Of a stretch of DNA of 64,000 nt, positions 34,383 through 43,799 are shown piece after piece (position 1 is the stretch's first letter; every line of letters begins with the position of its first letter). Under the pieces are notes generated by a model, which had not been told where the DNA came from, ran no database searches, and saw only the letters and a program-made list of their open reading frames with translations. The stretch is from contig JBAMJV010003390.1 of the NCBI GenBank assembly GCA_037951105.1, positions 163,542 to 227,541 on the forward strand. The letters run 5' to 3'. Made by a program: the position numbers and the translations under genes. The stretch comes from Echinarachnius parma. Lineage: Eukaryota; Echinodermata; Echinoidea; Clypeasteroida; Echinarachniidae.

Positions 34383-37300
34383 CTGTTAAAGGAATAGTTG
34401 AGTATTGGTCAAACTTAACTTTAGTAACCAAAACCTGCACTATTACGTCACAAATGCTTGAAAAGTATACACAATTACAAACGACTAAGTAAAACCCCTA
34501 TTATCATAAAAAAAAGGAACCGTTACAACTCAAGAGGGCGCTATTTAAAAAAAATCATTGGTTTTTGCCTTTTTTCATACAAAATTGTGCATTTAATGTG
34601 TGTTAAAATAATGATTTAAAGGGGTAGTACAGTTTTGGTAAGGCTGAACTTTAGTAATCAAACCTGGACAGTAACATTATAAACTAATAGTTATAACTCC
34701 ACCATGCTCGAAGGTTATACAAAATTACAAACGACTAAGTAAAAAGCCTGTTATCATTCAAAAAGAGCCATTAAAACACAAAAGGGCCATCTCTAAAAAG
34801 GCATTGGTTTAAACCATTTTTTATACAAAATCATTCATGTGATGTTTTATTGAAATAATGATTAAATAGAGAGATCATCAACAATTATTTAAAAAACGCT
34901 TTCAAATTTTTTTTTTTAAAGTGTAAGCATTTTTGTAATTTTTTGAAAATCCATCAAATTATTTGGGTCCCAAATAATTATAGGATCAGATATATTTATT
35001 GATATTTCAGCCGTTTCTGGACCGATTTTTACCCAATAAAGTTTATTCTGCCATTAAAATTGCATGTTCTCTCAAATTCGACACTCATTACCTCACAAAA
35101 AATTGTGATGTGCAGCGCCCTCTCTACCAAACCTAAACTGCCCCTTTAATAGAGAAATCATCAACGACTTTTTAAAAACCTATACTGATTTTTTTTCAAA
35201 GTAGTCTTTGAGCATTTTTTGAAATTTTTCTGAAAAGTCTAAAATATCGCCCGATGATTGCCGGTGAAAAACATTTTGAATACAAATATATTTATGGATA
35301 TTTCAGCCGTTTCTGAACCGATTTTGATCAAATAAAGTTCATTCTGTCATTAAAATTGTATGTTCTTTCGAATTTGACAGTCAGTTTTTCATTATCTCAC
35401 ACAAAATATCGAGGGGCACTTCAAGCAATACCAATACTCAACACTACCTTTAAGTGCAAAATTACATATCTAAGTTTTTAGAACAAAAATGCTTTTTCAC
35501 AAATCATACATACTGTTAGGGGTTTATGTTCGATTGGTCTACACCAAGTTGGTCTACACCTAGTTGGTATACAAACTCATTCTGTCTACCAGGCCTACCA
35601 TTCAACTCTGAAATTTCCAAACTTTCCAAAACGATCCCTAACCCCAAACCGTACCATAAAGTCCTTAACCTTAACCATAATCCGTAACCAGTACCACTAA
35701 CCATAATCATAGTCCCTGACTTTATCAATTTTCCAGTAGACCAAATGGTTGTAGACCAATCGGCAACTTCCCCTTTTAGACAGAAGTAAATATTTAAAAA
35801 AATAATAAAAATAATACATACACTAAACCTAATGAAAATGTCCATGTTTTATATGACAAAGAGGACAAACATTGTGTATGACATTAATGCCCGCATTAAT
35901 GTAGTAAAGGACTTACCATAGTATCCGTGAAGTTCTTGAACAAATTTGTCGATAAATGCAAAAGCTTCTCTTCTGCTCTCAGACCTGGGCCCCGTTGCAG
36001 AAAGAGATAAAATCGATCGTAAGTTGCAATTAAGCGTAAGTCATATCACGTGTTCTAGATGCGCAAATCTGATTGGTTGAAACGCGTAAATTTTCTGACT
36101 TACGATCAATCGTAACTTACGATCGATTTTATCTCTTTCTGCAACGGGGCCCTGGACCGATAAGATAAAGATATACATTACTTACATTTCGAAAGCAAGA
36201 TATCACACTGATCACATATTACTAAATTAAACATACGAATGGTAGGCCTATACTGAATCACACTCTTTACATCGAGAGGAGACAATGATGAACGGTCTTA
36301 TTATCTGTACTTTTCTATTTGCATCTACTTTTCGTAATCTACCTTTAGTAATAATTTAGATTTGTCTTAATGGGCTTAATTTTCCCATCTCTGTGTGAAT
36401 ATTTTGTACATTTAATATTGAGAATAATAATGCATTCATATAGCGCACTTTCCATTAAAAGGTTCTTTAGAGTAAAGCGCTTGTAAATAATTCTTATAAT
36501 GCAAGGGGGTATAACGGCTATGTAAACAAATTTATTATTATTATTTGACCAAAAAATTTGACTTTTGTAAAATCTGTCATCTTTTAACTTTGTTGCCATG
36601 TGCAAAACGTGACAAATGGTTTAATAATACAATATATATTGTTGTCTTCTTATATGTCCACTAAATTATGCGTGAAAATGTCACGTTAAATGTATGTTAT
36701 AAACCCCAGTAATAAACAAAAATGATAAGTGATATTCACCAACTCATTGCACTGACCTTGTACACGGCTTTCACTATCCCGTGGATAGTTTAATATCTGA
36801 ACACTTAAACCATAAATACGGGACATTACAAAAGCGTAAACATGTTCCATACTTCTGTTGTTGATACGAATACAACAAGGTACGAGAGATCCACTAGAGT
36901 TCTAATAAGTATGTTTTCAGGATTTGGAACAGATGTACTCACGTGACAAATGAGTCATGGTAGACGAAGATGGGACAGTGGCATTCTTCGTTATCTTGCC
37001 GAAGGATGGCGTCCTCCGGGTTCACACCGCTTTCTCCACCTATTCAACAATTATATGACAACAATGAGGTAGAAATATACTTCAGGTTATACGTGAATTT
37101 TATATTCAGATTCTAGGCATGTACTCTCAAAAAATACTTATCGGGCTTAACTCACATAGATCATCTGAACCATGCCTCTCATCACATGATCACAAACATA
37201 TTATTGTAGATGTCTAGACGAATGGGTAAATCGTAAATGGTTGAGTAGTATATCAATAATGTCAACCTTTCCATCGGACGTATCGTTTTTAATTATCGAT

Positions 37301-38502
37301 GACGTGACTGGACTATACTCACGAATTTGTCGCATGACGTCATCCATGAAATCCAGCGAGAAGCTGGCCATTCCGCGGTTGTCGACCAAGTTGAAATGTG
37401 TGTCCTTTATCTGCAGCTGAAGCCGTTCTCGGGTCTTGCCTCCTCCTGTCTCTTTCCCTCCAACCTCAAACACCACCTTGAATTCCCCTATGAAGAACAT
37501 ATGTAGGATATAAGAGGAAATGTGTTAATTACATGAGAATCCAAGTCATTTAAAAAAAAGCAAAGTCACACCTTGAATACAAAAATCACTATCATGTATT
37601 CGTAAAGAGTTGAGATTCTCCAGAATGTCATATAATAATTACAATCGCAATGCCGTAATGTCTTGTGAGTTAGAGTCCAACAGAACGTGATTACGATGTC
37701 TGCAGGACGTGAATCATTGCATTCAATTGGAATATGCGTATCGAAATGTATATTCGAAAAAAGCTATTAGTGGTTATAGCACTTAGTTTGTGACGCAAGA
37801 AAAGTTCTTGTAGTTATAATAAATGATACATTCTATCGAATTGACCATGTCACTAAAATCATTCGAACATCCGGTCTAGGGTTCCAATCGTATAATCGAT
37901 TAGAAATGTTTCAAAAATCAATATGAAAATTATGTCAGTAACCCATAAGCTTACCCGTGAGCGCGTAATTGAGAGAATTGAGGAAGGTCGATTTGCCAGC
38001 GCTCATCTGACCAAACATGTTGATATTAGGCCTTGTATCATGCAGTGCTACCGGCAGGGCAATATTGGCAGCTTCCCCGGCCTCGTATTCCGTTATCTTC
38101 TGTCTCAACTCAGACCTCCTGTTCTCCTTATTCGCTATTTCATCTGGATATAATAACAAATTTATATTTAAAAAAAGATTAATATTTTACACAACTTTAC
38201 CCAACCAGTCACAGACATTTCCAAATGCATTAAGTGGCTGCGAGACCAACAGGAAATAAGGCAAGTTACGAAAGTAAAGTATGAATTTTCATTCTGGTAA
38301 ATAAAGAGGCCCATCCAATGTAAAGTGAAGGCCGTTTAATTGCCATGGATGTTATATGTGTAATGAACATGTACATTGTGTAGTGATAACGATTTGGGAT
38401 TCGGGAAAACTAAAAAGATTGAATTACCCAGCAGTTCCTGATCTTCTGCAGTCAGTTTCGTCTTCTTCTTTATGAACGGTATCGTTTGAATGACATTTGA
38501 CA
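33997..38502 (-). CDS. IFI44-like GTPase gene A, CaaX-ended
   Basis: Six minus-strand exons chain in consistent phase: 38428-38502, 37955-38143, 37323-37487, 36943-37039, 35917-35984 and 33997-34382, about 325 residues. Seen: P-loop GQMSAGKST (G1), DNRG (G3, DxxG), IIITHKGE in the G4 position (usual [NT]KxD, degenerate here), then a helical end with YTKDNQGEDIDNDIELLDFLWQ as in the C-terminal part of interferon-induced protein 44 and its relatives. The tail is lysine/arginine-rich (KPKQRKEDRKKKEK) and ends CSVM, a CaaX prenylation motif with methionine (farnesyl type). IFI44 proteins are dynamin/GBP-related immune-response GTPases. The first exon seen starts mid-codon, so an upstream exon must exist. 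In paralogue B that is a transmembrane exon; I find none here before 42.6 kb, so A may be cytosolic or 5'-truncated. Confidence 0.8.
34386..35452. mobile_element. T2-like MITE, outer, at the last-exon acceptor of gene A
   Basis: Left TTAAAGGAATAGTTGAGTATTGG and right CCAATACTCAACACTACCTTTAA with TTAA ends. It lies in the last intron of gene A and touches the splice acceptor. Another T2-like MITE (34616-35149) is inserted in it. The same outer MITE is at the same place in gene B (56366-57090). Confidence 0.8.
34616..35149. mobile_element. T2-like MITE nested in another
   Basis: TTAAAGGGGTAGTACAGTTTT / AAACTGCCCCTTTAA with TTAA on both sides. Removing it restores the outer element's sequence ATGATTTAATAGAGAAATC, so it is a clean TTAA insertion. 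Confidence 0.8.
35453..35916. other. Intron of gene A with GGTCTAC repeats
   Basis: TTGGTCTACACC-type motifs at 35530-35570 and their inverse near 35745 form a weak inverted pair. Conserved at 57091-57549 in copy B. Confidence 0.4.
35917..35984 (-). CDS. GTPase gene A, short exon with MITE at its acceptor
   Basis: 68 nt, donor GTAAGT. Encodes SESRREAFAFIDKFVQELHG. The acceptor CAG is the last three bases before the MITE at 35989-36151 begins; paralogue B has no MITE. Coding bases are identical to 57550-57617. Confidence 0.75.
35989..36151. mobile_element. Palindromic MITE inserted in copy A only
   Basis: GCCCCGTTGCAGAAAGAG and inverse CTCTTTCTGCAACGGGGC; inner arms TAAAATCGATCGTAAGTT also pair. 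Flanked by CTGG on both sides. Copy B (57612-57625) reads ACCTGGACC without it, giving an empty-site comparison. Confidence 0.8.
36279..36884. other. Sequence present in the intron of copy A, absent from copy B
   Basis: About 600 bases between CATCGAGAG and GATCCACTAGAGTTCTA have no counterpart in copy B. It includes ATAATAATGCATTCATATAGCGCAC...AGCGCTTGTAAAT (36422-36490), the inverse of an L2/CR1-like 3' end or SINE. Confidence 0.5.
36943..37039 (-). CDS. GTPase gene A, short exon
   Basis: Acceptor TTGAATAG, donor GTGAGT, 97 nt. Encodes GESGVNPEDAILRQDNEEC and PIFVYHDSFVT. Identical at every base to 57816-57912 in gene B. Confidence 0.75.
37323..37487 (-). CDS. GTPase gene A, switch/G3 exon
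   Basis: Acceptor TTCATAG, donor GTGAGT, 165 nt. Encodes GEFKVVFEVGG, a threonine in GGGKTRERLQ (candidate G2) and FNLVDNRGMASF with the DxxG motif. The frame stays open past the donor, but only this donor gives the phase needed by the next exon. Confidence 0.85.
37955..38143 (-). CDS. GTPase gene A, P-loop exon
   Basis: Acceptor TATATCCAG, donor GTAAGC, 189 nt, phase 1/1. Encodes a charged helix (ENRRSELRQKITEYEAGEAA) then NINMFGQMSAGKSTFLNSLN with the Walker A motif. It corresponds exactly in length to 58861-59049 in gene B. Confidence 0.88.
38428..38502 (-). CDS. GTPase gene A, exon before the P-loop
   Basis: Acceptor TTCCCCGCAG, donor GTAATT, 75 nt, phase 1 in and out. Encodes SNVIQTIPFIKKKTKLTAED..., a basic linker. 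The paralogous exon in B is 61208-61290. Confidence 0.7.
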
Positions 38503-39455
38503 CTGCGGGGAAACAAACAGATCATCACAATGATCAAATGAAAAAAAAAACGTCATGCAGATTGTAAAATTATTGACAAAGATGAAATGAAACTAGACAT
38601 TAAATTCGTCACTGTGACGAATTAGGTGAAACGTATGACCTTTGACCTTCATTTTCACAGTTACATCAAGAAATAATTTTCATAATTTCAACCTATTTTG
38701 TATGTTCAGCTAGCTTATCAGAATCGATCCACGTTTCAAAATTCAACTTCGCATTTGTGAGTGTTACAGAGATACTGAAAAATGACCATCTTGACCTTTG
38801 ACCCTGATTTGTATAATGAAGACACACTATTAGTTACTTCATCCTATTTTACAAAATGTTTCTGCTCCTCCACATTTGTTATGGCTCAATGATCAGCTCA
38901 ATAGCGGTAATATCACATTTTCTGTACAATTAACATTTTGATCCTAATTATCATAATGATTAATTAATTTTTATGATTTCATTGAATGTTGTGAAATGTT
39001 ACTATTATCATGGACAATACACATGCCAAGTTACAACTTTGTATCATTTCATTACGTTTCACCCAAGTTAGAAAATAACCGCTTCTCAGGCCTGAGGAGA
39101 GGTTTAGAGATTCGTGCCTCTAGTAGAATTGTATCACCGTTTACACCGTTCTTATCGGTTTACTGCGTGTAACCGGAGGAGATTATCTCTATAATACCAC
39201 TAGGTCTCGGGGGGGGGGGGGGGGGGGCAGTTAACAGGGCATGAAATGTTGACGAAAGCTATTAAAATGGTTGAGTTGATTTCCACCGTGGTGGAGATCA
39301 CGGCTAACTTAGTGAAACGTAATGTGTTGATGTGGATCTATTGTATAAAGCACGAACTTGAATGACCCTCGACCCCTGTTTTCACCATAATGACAGGCTG
39401 ACAGGGTTTTTTCTGCGTTTGTTGTTTTTCTTCTTTTGAATTAATCCTCATGTTA
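38503..39455. other. Upstream of gene A, no exon recognised
   Basis: Repeats of TGACCTTTGACC occur at 38638, 38790 and 39090-40090; a poly-G run at 39209-39227. I looked here for the transmembrane and Ig exons of paralogue B and did not find them. Confidence 0.4.
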
Positions 39456-40018
39456 TTAAAGGGATAGTTGAGTTCTGGTAAGGAGAGTACAGTTTTGGTG
39501 AAACTGAATTTTAGTAACCAAAACCTGCATCATTACATTACAAACTAATAGTTATAACTAGAAAGGAATACAAAATTACAAATGACGTAGTAAAGATCAT
39601 GTTATCATTCAAAAAGAGCCGTTAAAACGTAAGAGGGCGCTCTCTAAACACTCATCGGTTTCAACTATTTTTAATAAAATATTGTGCATGTGATGCTTTG
39701 TTGAAATAGTGATTAGATAGAGAAATAACCAACAACTATTTAAATACCTATTTTGTAATTTTTTGAAAAGAGGAAGCATTTTTTTGAATTGTTAACGGCT
39801 GGTTCAAAATTCTCTAATAAACCCGGGGCCCCAGGTTTATTACAAATTGTTATATTTAGGGATATTTCAGCCGTCTCTGAACCGATTTTGATCAAACAAA
39901 GATGATTTTATTATTTAAATATTATGCTCTTTCAAATTTTACACTCAGTTTTTCATTACCTCACAACAAAAAAAAGTAGTCTAGCGCCCTCTCTACCAAA
40001 ACTCAACTATCCCTTTAA
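39456..40018. mobile_element. 563-bp T2-like MITE, copy 3
   Basis: Same family and orientation as 21284-21846. The central palindrome has one change (CCCCAGG). It lies upstream of GTPase gene A. Confidence 0.85.
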
Positions 40019-40110
40019 CATCAAGTCGTCCAATTTTCAAGTAAATACCATGTATGATTACAAAACTACTAATCATTTAAATATTTGACCTTTGTCCCTG
40101 ATTTACATGT

Positions 40111-40674
40111 TTAAAGGGATAGTTAAGTTCTGGTAAGGAGAGTGGGCCTACAGTTTTGGTGAAACTGAATTTTAGTAACCAAAACCTGCATCATTACATT
40201 ACAAACTAATAGTTATAACTAGAAAGGAACACAAAATTACAAATGACGTAGTAAAAATCATGTTATCATTCAAAAAGAGCCGTTAAAACGTAAGAGGGCG
40301 CTCTCTAAACACTCATCGGTTTCAACCATTTTGAATAAAATATTGGGCATGTGATGCTTTGTTGAAATAGTGATTAGAGAAATAACCAACAACTATTTAA
40401 AAACCTATTTTGTAACTTTTTGAAAAGAGGAAGCATTTTTTTGAATTTTTAATGGCTGGTTCAAAATTCTCTAATAAACCTGGGGCTCCAGGTTTATTAC
40501 AAATTGTTATATTTATGGATATTTCAGCCGTCTCTGAACCGATTTTGATCAAACAAAGATGATTTTATTATTTAAATATTATGCTCTTTCAAATTTTACA
40601 CTCAGTTTTTCATTACCTCACAAAAAAATAAGTAGTCTAGCGCCCTCTCTACCAAAACTCAACTATCACTTTAA
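40111..40674. mobile_element. 563-bp T2-like MITE, copy 4
   Basis: Same family, 93 bases after copy 3 and in the same orientation. The palindrome is changed in both halves (CCTGGGGCTCCAGG), and an insertion GGGCCT follows the left TIR. Confidence 0.85.
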
Positions 40675-41000
40675 GACTGCATGTTCGTGAGTTGATGTTA
40701 TGTTATGAAATTTATCTCGTATCATGATGTACAAGTCTGCAAAATGTCATGTCCATATCTGTTACGGTTCTTGAGATACCATTATGTAATAGGTTTGACC
40801 TTTGATCCCAATTTGCAAATCGAAAACAGCATTTTTGCAATTTCCGTTTATTTTATAAAACGTTCATCTCATTAATGTACCATGTTCCTGCTTATCAACA
40901 TTCTAGAAGCAGCAACCCGTAAGGAGTTACAACACAAAACTACATGGAACGGACTATCTTTTGTTATCGGAGATTCGGACCCCTAGACTTCAATTAAAAA
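40675..41000. other. Non-coding stretch upstream of gene A
   Basis: No repeat or exon recognised. Confidence 0.4.
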
Positions 41001-41826
41001 ATCGATATCGTCGCTGGGCAATAAAAAGGGCAAAATGGCCGATATTATCGTCAAATATCGATTTTGTTTTTATTTTATTTTCAGATAGAGTTCTTTAAAA
41101 CCTATCCGATGATATGTTTAGAATTCCCATATGTGCCCCACTTTTTGAGAAAATCAAAAATAACAAAAGGACAAAATGACAAAATTGCGCGTATTTGAGC
41201 AACAAAAAGGACAACATCGTTTTCACGAACTGCCGAGAGGTGTTATTTGGTTAAGAATCAATGTATAACGAATGAAATGTGTTATTTTACTACTTTTCCG
41301 TAAGAATATAGCATTGATCACAATATCCGCACATGCGTACGGCCACAAGTTTAACCAATTTTAATTCAAGTGACTACGAAATAACCCTTGCATGTTTGGC
41401 ATACACGACTAAACGCGCATATGATATGGGCAATAAAAAGGACAAAAATGGATTTGCCCTTTTAGCTGCCCATTATTGCGCCAAGTCGCGCGCATTGCCT
41501 GTGCATTATCAATGCGCGTAAAAGGGCAATTCGCGTTTTGTCCTTTTTCATGCCCAATATCGACGCGATATCGTGCATGTAAAAAGGGCAAATTCAGAAA
41601 TGCGTAAATAACTCCGTTAAAAAGAACTGAGCGTAGGCCAAATTAAACGACTTGATCGCTTTATAGCCTACATTACTGTTTCACTTAACAATATTACTGG
41701 ATTTGGCATTTGAAAAATATAATTGCCCAAAATGTCAAAATGTTTTTTCTTCCAAAAAAGTAAGTATCGTTTTTTGCTATCGATACCGTCAATTTGTCCT
41801 TTTAATTGCCCAGCGACGATATGATG
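41001..41826. mobile_element. 826-bp element with TIRs
   Basis: ATCGATATCGTCGCTGGGCA at the left and TGCCCAGCGACGATAT-like sequence at the right, with AAAAGGGCAAA / TTTGTCCTTTT next to them. The middle has another inverted pair around CAATAAAAAGGACAAAA...TTTTGTCCTTTTTCATGCCC. No protein. Confidence 0.6.
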
Positions 41827-42198
41827 CCATCACCTAAGCAGGAAATGAAGAACTACACTTTCAGCGCATGATCTCAGCTACAACATATCTAAATTAGGGA
41901 GACACTTGAGCAGAATTGACTGAGTTATAGGCAACGATACATCGTAGACCATAGTCGGAAATATTCACTTTACATGTCTATATGATGACGTCATAGAGTC
42001 TGGTTGGCCAAAATGATGTATGGAATCATATCTACAAAAAACTTTGACCTCGGATTTTGACAATTATTATCAATTAATAAAAGGCCTTTTTTTTACTACA
42101 TTTGTACATATTTTGCATATAGCAGCACGCGTGGTTTTCAATGTTAAATCCGCGCGAATGAACATATTTCTGGTCGAGAAGATTTGGGAATTGTTTTT

Positions 42199-42390
42199 AA
42201 TAGACCGCTTCTGTAATGTATGCAAATAATATGCGTCTGACGTAAGACTCCCCGTTGGCAAGCTTAACAATAGTAACTAGGTCTGGCAAGCTAAATTTGC
42301 CGGAGCTTGCCGGACCTATTGTTAAGCTTCCCAACGGGGAGTCTGACGTCATACGCATATTATTTGCATACATTACAGAAGCGGTCTATT
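42199..42390. mobile_element. Palindromic MITE with ~58-bp arms
   Basis: AATAGACCGCTTCTGTAATG and inverse CATTACAGAAGCGGTCTATT; inside, GACTCCCCGTTGG / CCAACGGGGAGTC and AAGCTTAACAATAG / CTATTGTTAAGCTT. Loop of a few tens of bases. Not coding. Confidence 0.75.
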
Positions 42391-42498
42391 CATCATTAGA
42401 AATGTTATTGGGAAGCCATCCCACGTGAACAAAAATTTATTTGCTTGTTTCGTTCGTGCTGCACGCGTACAAACGCGCGCGCAAATTTTTTGAAAGAG

Positions 42499-42600
42499 AA
42501 GAAGAAGAAGAAGAAGAAGAAGAAGAAGAAGAAGAAAATGACAACAAAGAAGAAGATGAAGATGATGGAGAAGAAGAAGAAATAGTGTAATTCTTAAAAG
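42499..42600. repeat. (GAA)n tract with a flank shared with copy B
   Basis: A GAA microsatellite continues into GAAAATGACAACAAAGAAG and AAGAAATAGTGTAATTCTTAAAA, which matches 62101-62167. It probably marks the edge of the segmental duplication. Confidence 0.7.
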
Positions 42601-43039
42601 TTGATGAGTGATAGAAACACACGGCACTTTAACTGAACTGATAAGTAACATTGTCATGCGTAATGTTTATTGTGCAAGAATAAAAAATATGTAGCTTATC
42701 AATTTCCTCTTGTGTGTTTCAGGTTGTTTTTTTCAATAAATTCACTGTATAATATTGATACAGGTCCTTCTTTATTTTCCAAAGTTCATTAATCATCTAA
42801 ACTTGGACATTGGTGACTAAACAGTTCCTATAAAAACGATCAGCGAATTGTTAGTGCAGTACATGTGCGTTCTATAATTCATACGCTTTTTGTGTATTGT
42901 CGTATGCTTGTCGGTGAGAGAGAGAAAAAAGAGCGAGAGGGGAGAGAGAATGTGTTTCGTTTGTGTTGTGTGCGTGTGTATGCACGTACGTATGTGCATG
43001 TGTATAAGTGTGCATGCCAGTGTGTGCCTATGTACGGGG

Positions 43040-43068
43040 TATGTGTGTGTGTGTGTGTGTGTGTGTGC
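43040..43068. repeat. (GT)n microsatellite
   Basis: A perfect GT run inside a GT/GC-rich area (42950-43070). Histidine/threonine and cysteine/valine frames here are artefacts. Confidence 0.85.
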
Positions 43069-43799
43069 TTTTTTCATTTTACTTAATATTTCTGTACAAT
43101 TCAAATCATCTTTTAATTTAAAATTGGCTGAAATTTAGCTCCTAATATGTTAGTCCGGGAGCATGTACACAGAAATAAAGTCCCGTGGGATTTTTTGTAT
43201 GAAAGCAAGCCACCTATCCAAATACCTCAAGGGCACCCTAAAGAACAATACAAAACATGTTGGCAGTCTGACATCCCTGGCAGATGATAATTATGAAGGA
43301 TGATAAGAAAACAACAAAATTGTACTTGGTATAACTCCTTTTTTTAGGGGTAGGTCAATGGTAGTATAGAGGGCGCTTCAAAAAACAATATTTTTGTGAG
43401 GTGATGACAAACTCAGTGTAGAATCAACAACAAGCATATAATGTTAATCATAGAACAAACTTTATTTGGTTGAAATCGGTTCAGAAACGGCTGAAATATC
43501 CGTAAATATATCGTTCATGATATATGTGAGGGAGTAACTTTTATTGGATAATTTAAGAAAATATGATACAATCCTTACACATTTTGGGAAATGTACCATA
43601 CATTTTCTAAAATGTTATGATTATATTAACCAAACGTCACATTCACTATGATTCAAATTGTTTATCAAAATATGGTTTGGCACAGATATCTCTGGATTTA
43701 ATTGCACCGGACACTTATTACTGTCACACTGGCGTGGAAAACTTGACGTATATTTCTAGCTACACTGCAAGGTAGCATATATGTGTTTGTTTACTTCTG

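Noticed and set aside
34383-34440. Extra N-terminal residues (MQVLVTKVKFDQYST...) on the last exon frame
   Set aside because: This part is MITE sequence upstream of the acceptor, so it is intronic.
37201-37322. Open frame continuing 40 codons past the G3 exon of gene A
   Set aside because: The GTGAGT donor at 37317-37322 gives the only phase that joins the next exon, and the continuation has no family similarity. The same holds for 58074-58195.
42373-42657. Leucine/serine-rich membrane protein frame
   Set aside because: Arises from the GAA tract on the opposite strand next to a MITE.
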